Source of the DNA: Nocardioidaceae bacterium
Lineage (GTDB): Bacteria > Actinomycetota > Actinomycetes > Propionibacteriales > Nocardioidaceae
DNA length: 64,000 nt
Reading direction: 5' to 3'
NCBI GenBank assembly: GCA_030655315.1
Contig: JAURVT010000049.1
Location: 1-64,000, forward strand
Position numbers and translations under genes: made by a program. Of this stretch, positions 52,712 to 60,916 are shown piece by piece; positions within the stretch are counted from its first letter, which is position 1, and each line of letters begins with the position of its first letter. The notes under the pieces are model-generated. The model was not told the DNA's origin. It saw only the letters and a list, made by a program, of their open reading frames with translations, and ran no database searches.

Positions 52712-53707
52712 ATGAGAGGTTTCACCAAGACCCTGGCGCTCGCGTCGTCAGCGGTTCTGGCCACCGGACTGCTCGCCGCCTGTGGGGCGGCCGAGGACTC
52801 CGGCAGCGGCTCCTCGGGCGGCGGCGGTAGCGACTCCAAGTCGATCGCCTTCATCCAGGGCGTCGCCGGCGACGAGTTCTACATCTCGATGCGCTGCGGC
52901 ATCGAGGCGGCGGCCAAGGAGGCCGGCGCGACCGTCGACGTCCAGGGCCCCGAGAAGTTCGACCCGACCCTGCAGAAGCCGATCGTCGACTCCGTCGTGG
53001 CCTCCAAGCCCGACGCGCTGCTGATCGCCCCGACCGACGTCTCGGCCATGCAGGCCCCGCTCAAGGCCGCGGCCGACGCGGGCATCAAGGTCGTCCTGGT
53101 CGACACCACCGTGGAGGACCCGTCCTTCGCGTCGTCGGCCATCTCGTCCGACAACGTCGGTGGCGGCAAGGCCGCGTTCGACGCCATCAAGCAGCTCAAC
53201 CCCGACGGCGGCAAGGTCCTGGTCATCTCGACCGACCCGGGCGTCTCGACCGTCGACGCCCGCGTCGAGGGCTTCAAGACCGCGGTCGACGCGGACTCGT
53301 CGTTCTCCTACCTGGGCGTGCAGTACAGCCGCAACGAGCCCACCCGCGCCGCCCAGCTCGTCACGGCCGCCCTGCAGAAGGACCCCGACATCGTCGGCGT
53401 CTTCGCCACCAACCTGTTCGCCGCCGAGGGCTCGGCCACCGGCATCCGTCAGGCCGGCAAGCAGGACCAGGTCAAGATCGTCGGCTTCGACGCCGGACCG
53501 GCCCAGGTCAAGGCGCTGAAGGCCGGCACCGTGCAGGCCCTGATCGCCCAGCAGCCCGCCACCATCGGCTCCGACGGTGTCGAGCAGGCCATCAAGGCGA
53601 TCGACGGTGACGCCACCGAGAAGGACATCCAGACCGGCTTCACCATCATCACCAAGGACAACGTCGACGGGGACGCCAAGGACGCCGTCTACAAGAGCAG
53701 CTGCTAG
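52712..53707 (+). CDS. Sugar ABC transporter substrate-binding lipoprotein
   Basis: 331 residues from the ATG seven bases after AAGGAG; an ATG two codons upstream overlaps the permease stop but sits too near that site. The signal ends with LLAAC, so Cys24 is lipidated. A Gly/Ser linker is followed by a type 1 periplasmic-binding fold (SIAFIQGVAGDEFYISMRCG, DALLIAPTDVSAM, VVLVDTTV, VKIVGFDAGPAQVKALKAG) as in RbsB-like pentose/hexose binders. Last gene of the operon before a strong terminator. Confidence 0.93.
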   Translation: MRGFTKTLALASSAVLATGLLAACGAAEDSGSGSSGGGGSDSKSIAFIQGVAGDEFYISMRCGIEAAAKEAGATVDVQGPEKFDPTLQKPIVDSVVASKPDALLIAPTDVSAMQAPLKAAADAGIKVVLVDTTVEDPSFASSAISSDNVGGGKAAFDAIKQLNPDGGKVLVISTDPGVSTVDARVEGFKTAVDADSSFSYLGVQYSRNEPTRAAQLVTAALQKDPDIVGVFATNLFAAEGSATGIRQAGKQDQVKIVGFDAGPAQVKALKAGTVQALIAQQPATIGSDGVEQAIKAIDGDATEKDIQTGFTIITKDNVDGDAKDAVYKSSC

Positions 53708-53724
53708 TCCGCTCCGGCACCGCA

Positions 53725-53761
53725 GGACGTCCCTCCCGGCCCCGTGCCGGGAGGGACGTCC
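53725..53761 (+). terminator. Terminator of the sugar operon
   Basis: A perfect 16-bp stem: GGACGTCCCTCCCGGC (53725-53740) and its complement (53746-53761), loop CCCGT. Confidence 0.9.
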
Positions 53762-53803
53762 GCGTCCCGGGGGCAGCAGCCGCTCGCTCGGTAGGCTGGG
53801 GGC

Positions 53804-53938
53804 ATGCTGATCTTCCTGCTCGTCGTCATCGCCCTCGGCGCGGCCTTCTACTTCCGCGTGCCGCTGCTGTCCAAGGCGCTCGGCCAGGACCAGGCCCGCG
53901 TGCGCCAGATGCTGGAGCGCCGCAAGAACGGTCGCTGA
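53804..53938 (+). CDS. Small single-pass membrane protein, 44 residues
   Basis: Starts MLIFLLVVIALGAAFYFRVP, one membrane helix at residues 1-17, followed by a basic amphipathic C-terminus (QARVRQMLERRKNGR). TAGGCT (53792-53797) lies six bases before the ATG, so the mRNA is probably leaderless. The next gene starts five bases after its stop. Family unknown. The GC pattern and clean start and stop make it a good candidate for a real but easily missed gene. Confidence 0.6.
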   Translation: MLIFLLVVIALGAAFYFRVPLLSKALGQDQARVRQMLERRKNGR

Positions 53939-53942
53939 GCCC

Positions 53943-54581
53943 GTGTACGTCCCACCCGCCAACCGGGTGGACGACCCCGCCGCCGTCCGCGCGATGGTCG
54001 AGGGCGTCGGTGCGGCCGACCTGGTGACCGTGGGCGCCGACGGCGTGCCCGTCTCGACCCTGCTCCCGGTGCTGTGGAGCGACGACGGCGCCACCGTCGT
54101 GGCCCACATGGCCCGCGGCAACGACCACTGGCGCTCGATCGCCGACGACGCGCCCGCGCTCGCGATCGTCTCCGGCGCCCAGGCCTACGTCTCGCCGTCC
54201 TGGTACGCGGCCAAGGCCGAGCACGGCCGGGTCGTCCCCACCTGGAACTACTCCGCGGTGCACCTCACCGGCACGGTGCGCGTGCACGACGACCCCGACT
54301 GGGTGCGCGAGGCCGTCACCCGCCTCACCGTGGCGCACGAGTCGACGCGCCCGACGCCGTGGGCCGTCGAGGACGCCCCCGACGCCTTCGTCGCCGGCCA
54401 GCTCCGGGCGATCGTCGGCATCGAGCTGACCGTCACCCGGGTCGAGGCCAAGGCCAAGCTCAGCCAGAACCGCTCCGAGGCCGACCGCGCCGGCGTCGTC
54501 ACGGGCCTCCGCGCCCAGGACGACCCCCGCTCGGCCATGATGGCCGACCAGGTGGCCGCCGCCGTCCGCCCGTCCCGCTGA
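53943..54581 (+). CDS. PaiB-like FMN-binding protein (negative regulator family)
   Basis: 212 residues from GTG. The start MYVPPANRVDDPAAVRAMVE, the split-barrel core (LPVLWSDDGATVVAHMARGN, HWRSI) and PSWYAAKAEHGRVVPTWNYS with KLSQNRSEADRAGVV near the end are the signatures of the PaiB / FMN-binding negative transcriptional regulator family. In Bacillus PaiB represses sporulation and protease genes, but here a flavin-linked enzyme or repressor role is unknown. Convergent with the next gene. Confidence 0.85.
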   Translation: MYVPPANRVDDPAAVRAMVEGVGAADLVTVGADGVPVSTLLPVLWSDDGATVVAHMARGNDHWRSIADDAPALAIVSGAQAYVSPSWYAAKAEHGRVVPTWNYSAVHLTGTVRVHDDPDWVREAVTRLTVAHESTRPTPWAVEDAPDAFVAGQLRAIVGIELTVTRVEAKAKLSQNRSEADRAGVVTGLRAQDDPRSAMMADQVAAAVRPSR

Positions 54582-54605
54582 CCCCGGCCCCGGGCGGGGG
54601 TCCGC

Positions 54606-55145
54606 TCAGCCCGAGCCGCTCCCGCCGTCCGCGCCGGGGCCGGTGTCGGACAGGTCGACGAAGGTGCCCGGGACCGCAGGGTCGCCGAGGTGGTCGAGCG
54701 TGGAGGCGACGGGTGCCACGAGCAGGGTGCCGGCCCGCACGTCGGCCGTGACCCGCACGCGCCGACCGGCCCGGAGGAGGACCACGTCGCGTCCGAGCAG
54801 GACGTCGAGGAACGGGTCGCGCGTCCACCACCGGGGCTGGGTGGTCCGGGCGCCCGGCAGCGCCGCCCGCAGGTCGTCGAGCGTCGTGCTGACGGCGCGT
54901 GACGCGAGACGCCGGCCGACGCGGTACGCGATGGCGGCGGCGACGAGCAGCGAGCTCGCGGCCACCACGAAGCCCCCGGGCGACAGCAGCAGCGGCGGCC
55001 AGAGCCCCTGCACGACCGCGCAGGCAACCGCCCAGACCACCAGCCCGGCGAGCAGCGTCGCGCCCAGCACGACGAGCGCGCGCCGTCGCGACGCCTGCCA
55101 GGCGCCGTGCCCCTGCTCGGAGCGTCGTCGTCCCCGCGTCGCCAT
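54606..55145 (-). CDS. Small membrane protein of unknown function
   Basis: 179 residues. A basic N-terminus (MATRGRRRSEQG) is followed by two helices around residues 24-48 and 56-72. The C-terminal part (RRVRVTADVRAGTLLVAPVA) is soluble. TACCGT lies six bases upstream of the ATG (55152-55157 in this orientation), so leaderless transcription is likely. No family is recognised. Confidence 0.55.
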   Translation of the reverse strand: MATRGRRRSEQGHGAWQASRRRALVVLGATLLAGLVVWAVACAVVQGLWPPLLLSPGGFVVAASSLLVAAAIAYRVGRRLASRAVSTTLDDLRAALPGARTTQPRWWTRDPFLDVLLGRDVVLLRAGRRVRVTADVRAGTLLVAPVASTLDHLGDPAVPGTFVDLSDTGPGADGGSGSG

Positions 55146-55247
55146 GTCGCGACGGTAGACCTCCGACGTCCGCCCCGGAAGGACTTCCCGGACGGGCCGG
55201 TTCTGGGCATCCTGGTGGCCGGGTCCGGACGAGCCGAGGAGCGACGC

Positions 55248-55595
55248 GTGACGCGTGAGCCGAGCAGCACCGAGCGGGTCTTCGACGCGGTCGTCGGCCG
55301 CGTCCTGGCCGAGCACCCCGGCGACGACGAGGGCCTGATGCTGCGCTCGCCGGGCCTGCGCGGGCCCACGGGGAGGTTCTACGCCTTCGTCGCGGGCGAC
55401 GGCGTGATCGTCAAGCTGCCCGCCCCGCGGGTCGCCGAGCTGGTCGAGGTCGGGGACGGCGAGCCGTGCGCGCCGTCGGGACGGCCGATGCGGGAGTGGG
55501 TGCGCATCCCCGTCCCGGACGAGCGGGCGTGCCTGGCGCACGTGCTCGAGGCGCGCGCGTTCGTCGTCGGGACGCCGGGACCGCGGGCGTCCTGA
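55248..55595 (+). CDS. TfoX N-terminal-like / YjbR-like small protein
   Basis: 115 residues from GTG after GAGGAG. The pattern GRFYAFVAGDGVIVKLPAPR, followed by a conserved Gly-x-Pro-Met-x-x-Trp (SGRPMREWVRIPVP) and a helical tail, resembles the TfoX-N/YjbR-type fold. This assignment is tentative. Its stop overlaps a dyad, CCTGAG-ACCGG-CTCAGG (55591-55607), shared with the convergent hydrolase. Confidence 0.5.
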   Translation: MTREPSSTERVFDAVVGRVLAEHPGDDEGLMLRSPGLRGPTGRFYAFVAGDGVIVKLPAPRVAELVEVGDGEPCAPSGRPMREWVRIPVPDERACLAHVLEARAFVVGTPGPRAS

Positions 55596-55602
55596 GACCG
55601 GC

Positions 55603-56895
55603 TCAGGTGCACAGCCGCAGGGCGAGGAGGGCGTAGGCGCGGGCGCAGGCCATGACGTCGTCGACGGCGACGTGCTCGTCGACGGAGTGCGCGAACTGGA
55701 TGTCGCCCGGACCGTACTGCAGCGTGGCGATGCCCGCGTAGGCGTACTGGCGCAGGTCCGAGCCGTAGGGACCGCCGACGGCCGCAGGGTGCGGGGCGCC
55801 GGCGTCGACGGCGGCCTGCTGCACGTCCGGCAGCAGGTGGTGGCCCTCGACCAGCTGGCCGGGGGCGAACAGGCCGCCGGGCCAGGTGAGGTCGACGGGG
55901 TGGTCGCGCAGCCACGGGTCGGCCATGCAGGCGTCCATCAGCGCCGCGAAGAACGCGGACCTCGCCTCGACGACCGACTCGCCGGGCATCACGCCGTAGC
56001 GGCCCTCGACCACGCAGCGGTCGGGGACGGTGCTCGCCCAGTCGCCCGCGTGGATGGTGCCCACCGAGATGGGCCAGCCGAGGTCGAGGTGCTGGAACAG
56101 CGGGTGGCTGTCGGCGTTGCGCCGCGTCTCGAGCTCGCGCAACGCGCGGTGCACCACCTCGAACTTCTCGATGGCGCTGACGCCGGCCGTGCGCGTGGAG
56201 CCGTGGGTGGACGCGCCCTGGATGCCGATGCGGAACGTCAGGGAGCCCGCGTTGGCGGCGACGACCTCGCGGCTCGTCGGCTCGGCGATGACGCACATGT
56301 CGCCGGTGTGCCCGCGCTGCAGCGTGCCGTAGGTGCCGAGCCCGCCGTCCTCCTCGCCGATGACTGTGTGGATCGCGAGCGAGCGGCGCAGCGGCACCTC
56401 GGCGGCCCGGAGCGCGGCGACGGCCCCGATGATCGCCGCGACCCCGCCCTTCATGTCGTTGGCCCCGCGGCCCCACCACTGGCCGTCGTCGTGCCGCAGC
56501 GTGAACGGGTCGTGGTTCGGCCAGAGCTCGAGGTCGCCGGGCGGGACGACGTCGACGTGCCCGTTCAGCACGAGCGCGGGCCACGGGTCGTCGTCGGTGG
56601 CCGAATCCTTCGCCCACCACGAGCCCACGCAGCCCCACGCCTCCTCGCGCTCGGTCTCCATGCCCGGGAAGTCGGGGTCCTGGCGGGCGGCGGCGAGGTC
56701 GATGGGCCAGTGGTCGACGTCGAGGCCGAGCTCGGTGAACCGGTCGGCGCACCACTGCTGCACGTCGTTCTCGGCGTCGGTGCCGTCGACGCTCGGGTAC
56801 GACACGAGGGTCGCGAGGTCGGCGGCGATGCGGGACTCGTCGACGGCGTCGAGGACGCGCGCGGCGAGGTCGCCCGGCTGCGGGGAGTCGCTCAT
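55603..56895 (-). CDS. M20-family metallohydrolase (peptidase/deacetylase)
   Basis: 430 residues. Metal-site motifs of the M20 family: LNGHVDVVPPGD (His, Asp), GRGANDMKGGVAA (bridging Asp), GEEDGG (catalytic Glu and ligand), and a C-terminal His in QFAHSVDEHV. The dimerisation domain (SLTFRIGIQGASTHG) is complete. Relatives include acetylornithine deacetylase, succinyl-diaminopimelate desuccinylase and dipeptidases; the substrate is not predictable here. GACACT lies six bases before the ATG, again a leaderless pattern. Confidence 0.85.
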   Translation of the reverse strand: MSDSPQPGDLAARVLDAVDESRIAADLATLVSYPSVDGTDAENDVQQWCADRFTELGLDVDHWPIDLAAARQDPDFPGMETEREEAWGCVGSWWAKDSATDDDPWPALVLNGHVDVVPPGDLELWPNHDPFTLRHDDGQWWGRGANDMKGGVAAIIGAVAALRAAEVPLRRSLAIHTVIGEEDGGLGTYGTLQRGHTGDMCVIAEPTSREVVAANAGSLTFRIGIQGASTHGSTRTAGVSAIEKFEVVHRALRELETRRNADSHPLFQHLDLGWPISVGTIHAGDWASTVPDRCVVEGRYGVMPGESVVEARSAFFAALMDACMADPWLRDHPVDLTWPGGLFAPGQLVEGHHLLPDVQQAAVDAGAPHPAAVGGPYGSDLRQYAYAGIATLQYGPGDIQFAHSVDEHVAVDDVMACARAYALLALRLCT

Positions 56896-56999
56896 GGCGC
56901 CAGTGTCCCGCAGGCCTCGGTTGTGCCCGGACCCGGATCCACGCGAGGATCTGCGGACGATCCCGCCAGGGAGACCGCCGACGAAGGAGCCCGCCCGGC

Positions 57000-58307
57000 A
57001 TGAGCCAGGACGCCTCGCCCCAGACCGACGAGACCGACGGACCACCGCGCTGGAGGGTGATCGGACCCGGCCTGGTCGTGGCCGCGACGGGGGTCGGTGC
57101 GGCCGACCTGGTCGCGACGCTCGTCGCCGGCGCGAACTACGGCTACACGCTGCTGTGGGTGGCGGTGCTCGGCGCGATCCTCAAGGTCATCCTCGTCGAG
57201 GGCGCCGGACGCTACTCGCTCGCCACCGGACGGACGATCTTCGAGGGCTGGCGGAGCCTCGGGCCGTGGACGACGTGGTACTTCGCCCCGTACATCGTGA
57301 TCTGGGGCTTCGTCTACGGAGCGACGGCCATGTCGTCGTCGGCGCTGCCGATCGTCACGCTGTTCCCCGACCTGTCGCTGAGGTGGGTGGCGATCGTCTC
57401 GGGCCTGCTCGGGCTCGCACTCGTCTGGTTCGGCAGCTACGCGACCTTCGAGAAGGTCATCACGGTCTTCGTCGGCATCATGTTCGTCACCGTGATCGGC
57501 GCGGCGATCGCCGCCGTGCCGAACGTCCCCGAGCTGGTGCTCGGCTTCCGCCCGATCATCCCGGGCGGCTCGCTCATCTACGTGCTGGGCCTGGCCGGCG
57601 GCGTCGGCGGCACGATCACCCTCGCCGCCTACGGGTACTGGCTGCGCGAGAAGGGCTGGTCGACGCCCCGGTACATGAAGGTGATGCGTCTCGACAACGG
57701 CGTCGCCTACGGCATGACGGGCCTGTTCGTGGTGGCGATGCTCGTCGTCGGCGCCGAGCTGCTGTTCTCGGCCAACGTCGCCGTCGCCACCGGCGACCGC
57801 GGTCTGCTCGACCTCGCCGACGTGCTGCAGGACCGCTACGGCCAGTGGTTCGGGACCCTGTTCCTCGTCGGCTTCTGGGCCTCGTCGTTCTCGTCGCTGA
57901 TCGGGGTGTGGAGCGGCGTCAGCCTGATGTTCGCCGACTTCGTGGGCAACGTGCGAGGGCTGGAGTCGGGGCACCCCGACACCCGCACCGGCGGCAAGTA
58001 CTTCCGCTGGTACATGATCTGGCTGACCATCCCGCCGATGGGGCTGCTCTTCCTCGACCAGCCGGTCGGGCTGGTGCTGGCGTACGGCGTGCTCGGGGCG
58101 TTCTTCATGCCGTTCCTCGCCGTCACCCTGCTGCTCCTGCTCAACCGCCGCAAGGACGGAGCGCTGCCCCACACCGAGGTGCCGGGCGAGCACCGCAACG
58201 GCTGGCTGTCCAACTCGCTGATGGGCCTGTGCGCGGTGCTGTTCATCGCGCTCGCCGTGAACGAGCTGCGCAAGCTGCTCGTCCCCTACCTGCCGTTCCT
58301 CGGCTGA
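57000..58307 (+). CDS. Nramp-superfamily-like transporter lacking canonical metal-binding motifs
   Basis: 435 residues and about eleven helices. The framework of Nramp is clear: GPGLVVAATG in TM1, GANYGYTLLWVAVLGAILKV in TM2, LVEGAGRYSLATGRT, and GGVGGTITLAAYGYWLREKG in TM6. However, the DPGN metal-binding motif of TM1 is replaced by AADL (around residues 34-37) and the MPH motif of TM6 by TLA. It is therefore unlikely to be an ordinary Mn/Fe transporter. The next gene starts four bases after its stop, so they are probably co-transcribed. Confidence 0.8.
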   Translation: MSQDASPQTDETDGPPRWRVIGPGLVVAATGVGAADLVATLVAGANYGYTLLWVAVLGAILKVILVEGAGRYSLATGRTIFEGWRSLGPWTTWYFAPYIVIWGFVYGATAMSSSALPIVTLFPDLSLRWVAIVSGLLGLALVWFGSYATFEKVITVFVGIMFVTVIGAAIAAVPNVPELVLGFRPIIPGGSLIYVLGLAGGVGGTITLAAYGYWLREKGWSTPRYMKVMRLDNGVAYGMTGLFVVAMLVVGAELLFSANVAVATGDRGLLDLADVLQDRYGQWFGTLFLVGFWASSFSSLIGVWSGVSLMFADFVGNVRGLESGHPDTRTGGKYFRWYMIWLTIPPMGLLFLDQPVGLVLAYGVLGAFFMPFLAVTLLLLLNRRKDGALPHTEVPGEHRNGWLSNSLMGLCAVLFIALAVNELRKLLVPYLPFLG

Positions 58308-58311
58308 CGTC

Positions 58312-58884
58312 GTGGGGGTCGTGGGGCTGCTGCTCGCCGCCGGCGCGGGGCGCCGGATGGGGCGTCCGAAGGCGCTCGTCGAGGGTGCCGACGGCACGCC
58401 GTGGGTGGTGACGTCGTCACGCGTGCTCGCCACCGGCGGGTGCGACCCGGTCGTCGTGGTGGTGGGGGCCGACGCCGCGACCGTCTGCGGCCTGCTCACC
58501 CACGAGCCGGTGACGATCGTGGAGTCGCCGCACTGGGACGAGGGCATGGGGGCGTCGCTGCGCGAGGGGCTCGCGCACCTGCTGCGCTCGGGGTGCGACG
58601 CCGACGCGGCGCTCGTCCACCTCGTCGACCTGCCCGACGTCGGCGCCGACGTGGTCGCCCGCGTGGTGCACGGGGCCACCCCCTCGTCGCTCGCCCGGGC
58701 GGCGTTCGGCACCGAGGGCCCAGGGCACCCGGTGCTGCTGGGCCGCGAGCACTGGAAGGGCGTTCTGGGCGAGGCCGACGGCGACCGGGGCGCGCGGGAC
58801 TACCTCGCCTCCCACGACGTCGTCGCCGTCGACTGCGCCGACCTCGCGAGCGGGGCGGACGTCGACACGCCCCGGCAGGGTTGA
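58312..58884 (+). CDS. MocA/MobA-like nucleotidyltransferase
   Basis: 190 residues from GTG. The N-terminal LLLAAGAGRRMGRPKALVE is the NTP-binding signature of molybdopterin cytidylyl- or guanylyltransferases, with HLVDLPDVGADVV as the metal-binding Asp motif and GPGHPVLLGREHW near the end. MocA makes the cytidine form of molybdenum cofactor used by xanthine-dehydrogenase-type enzymes. XdhC, MoxR and VWA genes downstream support that role. Confidence 0.8.
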   Translation: MGVVGLLLAAGAGRRMGRPKALVEGADGTPWVVTSSRVLATGGCDPVVVVVGADAATVCGLLTHEPVTIVESPHWDEGMGASLREGLAHLLRSGCDADAALVHLVDLPDVGADVVARVVHGATPSSLARAAFGTEGPGHPVLLGREHWKGVLGEADGDRGARDYLASHDVVAVDCADLASGADVDTPRQG

Positions 58885-58895
58885 GCGACACGAAC

Positions 58896-58901
58896 TAGGG
58901 T
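58896..58901 (+). promoter_or_regulatory. -10 box of the moxR-type gene (leaderless)
   Basis: TAGGGT, six bases before the GTG start. The identical hexamer at the identical spacing precedes the XdhC gene. Confidence 0.4.
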
Positions 58902-58907
58902 CGCCGT

Positions 58908-59795
58908 GTGATCGACGCGACATCGCCCGACGACGTGACCCAGCGACTCCAGGCCAGCGGCTACCTCGCCGACGACGGCCTCGCGACCGTCACCTACCTC
59001 GCCCTGGCCATGCAGCGCCCGCTGCTGCTCGAGGGGGAGCCGGGCACGGGCAAGACCGCGCTGGCCGAGGCCGTGGCCGAGTCCGCGGGCGTGCCGCTGA
59101 TCCGGCTCCAGTGCTACGAGGGCATCGACGCCAGCCAGGCGCTCTACGACTGGGACTTCACCCGCCAGATCCTGCACCTGCGCACCCTCGAGGCCACCCG
59201 CACCGGTGAGGCGACCCCGGGCACCGACGACGTCGAGGCCTCGCTCTTCGACGAGCGCTACCTGCTCGCTCGGCCGATCCTGCGGGCGCTGCGCGAGGCG
59301 CCGGCGGTGCTGCTCGTCGACGAGATCGACCGCGCCGACGACGAGTTCGAGGCGTTCCTGCTCGAGGTGCTGTCGACGTACCGGGTGACCATCCCCGAGC
59401 TGGGCACGATCGCCGCCGCGACCCCGCCGGTCGTGATCCTCACGTCCAACCGCACGCGCGAGCTGCACGACGCGCTCAAGCGCCGCTGCCTCTACCACTG
59501 GATCGACCACCCGGGCCTCGCGCGCGAGGTCGAGATCGTCCGGGCGCGCCTGCCCGAGGTCTCCGGGGCGCTCGCCGAGCAGGTGGTCACCACCGTGCAG
59601 AACCTCCGCGCCGCCGAGGACATGCTGAAGCCGCCCGGCGTCGCCGAGACGCTCGACTGGGCCCGCGCCCTGCACCAGCTGGGGCGCTCGGAGATGGACC
59701 TCGAGTCCGCGTCGGCCACCATCGGCGCGGTCTGCAAGTACCGCGAGGACACCGACCGCGTCCGCGTCGCCCTGGACCGGATGCTCGCGTCGTGA
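58908..59795 (+). CDS. MoxR-family AAA+ ATPase (CoxD-like)
   Basis: 295 residues from GTG. Walker A GEPGTGKT at residues 43-50, Walker B LLVDEIDRA, sensor 1 ILTSNRTREL and the arginine region KRRCLYHWIDHPG typical of MoxR. Such ATPases pair with a VWA protein to mature metal enzymes; in CO dehydrogenase clusters they are CoxD and CoxE. The downstream VWA gene overlaps by four bases, which supports that pairing. Confidence 0.88.
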   Translation: MIDATSPDDVTQRLQASGYLADDGLATVTYLALAMQRPLLLEGEPGTGKTALAEAVAESAGVPLIRLQCYEGIDASQALYDWDFTRQILHLRTLEATRTGEATPGTDDVEASLFDERYLLARPILRALREAPAVLLVDEIDRADDEFEAFLLEVLSTYRVTIPELGTIAAATPPVVILTSNRTRELHDALKRRCLYHWIDHPGLAREVEIVRARLPEVSGALAEQVVTTVQNLRAAEDMLKPPGVAETLDWARALHQLGRSEMDLESASATIGAVCKYREDTDRVRVALDRMLAS

Positions 59796-60916
59796 CCGAC
59801 GGCGTCGACGACCCGGACGGCCACGACGCCGACGAGGTCCTCGTCGCGTTCTGCCACGCGCTGCGGGCCGGCGGGCTCGACGTCACGCTCGACCGCACGC
59901 AGGCGTTCCTGCGGGCGGTCGCCGCCGTGGGGGCGGGCGACCGGGCCAGGGTCTACTGGGCCGGGCGCGCCACCCTGTGCTCCGACCCCGACGACACCCG
60001 CGTCTACGACCGCGCGTTCGAGTCCTGGTTCGCCGCCGAGCACCCGCGGTCGCGGCCCAGCCGGCCCGCGCCGCGCGTCATTCAGCAGGCCGACCTCGGC
60101 GACGGCGGCTCCGAGGGGGAGTCCGAGGGCGACGACCGGTCGGTCGCGATGATCGCGAGCGACGAGGACGCCCTGCGGCACCGCGACGTCGCCACGCTGT
60201 CCACGGTCGAGCGCAAGCGGATCGCCCGGATGTTCGCCCGCCTCGAGGTGCACCCGCCCACGCGGCGCAGCCCCCGGCGCGGACCGCACCGCCGCGGCGA
60301 CGTCGATCCGTCCCGCACGCTGCGTGACCAGCTCCGGCGCGGGGGCGAGCCCGGGCCGATCAAGCACCGCAGACGTCGTCGCCGACCGCGTCGGGTGGTG
60401 CTGCTCGTCGACGTCTCGGGGTCGATGGAGCCCTACGCCGACAGCCTCCTGCGCCTCGCGCACCGCATGGTCGTGGCCGCGCCGCGCAGCACCGAGGTGT
60501 TCACCCTCGGCACCCGTCTCACCCGCGTCACCTCGGCCCTGCGCCTCCGCGACCCCGACCGCGCCCTCGCCGCGGCCGGGGAGGTGGTGCCCGACTGGTC
60601 CGGCGGCACCCGGCTCGGCGAGGTGCTCGCCGCGTTCGTGGACCGCTGGGGCCAGCGCGGGATGGCCCGCGGCGCCGTCGTGGTGATCGCGAGCGACGGC
60701 TGGGAGCGCGGCGACCCCGCGATGCTGGGCCTGCAGGTGCAGCGCCTCCAGCGGCTCGGCCACCGCGTCGTCTGGTCCAACCCGCACCGCGGCAAGGTCG
60801 GCTACGCACCCGTCCAGGGCGGCATCGCCGCCGCCCTGCCCTTCGTCGACGCGTTCGTCGCCGGTCACTCCATGGCCGCCTTCGCGGCCGTCGCGGACCT
60901 CGTCTCGCGGGACTGA
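59792..60916 (+). CDS. VWA-domain protein (CoxE-like)
   Basis: 374 residues from GTG. The C-terminal VWA domain has an intact MIDAS motif (DVSGSMEPY), the Thr of GTRL and Asp of ASDGWERG. The N-terminal half is mixed and includes a very basic stretch (HRRRRRRPRR) before the VWA domain. It is the expected partner of the MoxR ATPase, together acting in cofactor or metal insertion. Followed by a 570-bp repeat-filled gap. Confidence 0.88.
   Translation: MTDGVDDPDGHDADEVLVAFCHALRAGGLDVTLDRTQAFLRAVAAVGAGDRARVYWAGRATLCSDPDDTRVYDRAFESWFAAEHPRSRPSRPAPRVIQQADLGDGGSEGESEGDDRSVAMIASDEDALRHRDVATLSTVERKRIARMFARLEVHPPTRRSPRRGPHRRGDVDPSRTLRDQLRRGGEPGPIKHRRRRRRPRRVVLLVDVSGSMEPYADSLLRLAHRMVVAAPRSTEVFTLGTRLTRVTSALRLRDPDRALAAAGEVVPDWSGGTRLGEVLAAFVDRWGQRGMARGAVVVIASDGWERGDPAMLGLQVQRLQRLGHRVVWSNPHRGKVGYAPVQGGIAAALPFVDAFVAGHSMAAFAAVADLVSRD

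Noticed and set aside
43828-53762. Firm assignment of the sugar regulon to sulfoquinovose degradation
   Set aside because: The YihT-like aldolase and PfkB kinase fit, but no sulfolactaldehyde-processing enzyme, sulfoquinovosidase or sulfonate exporter is present in the cluster.
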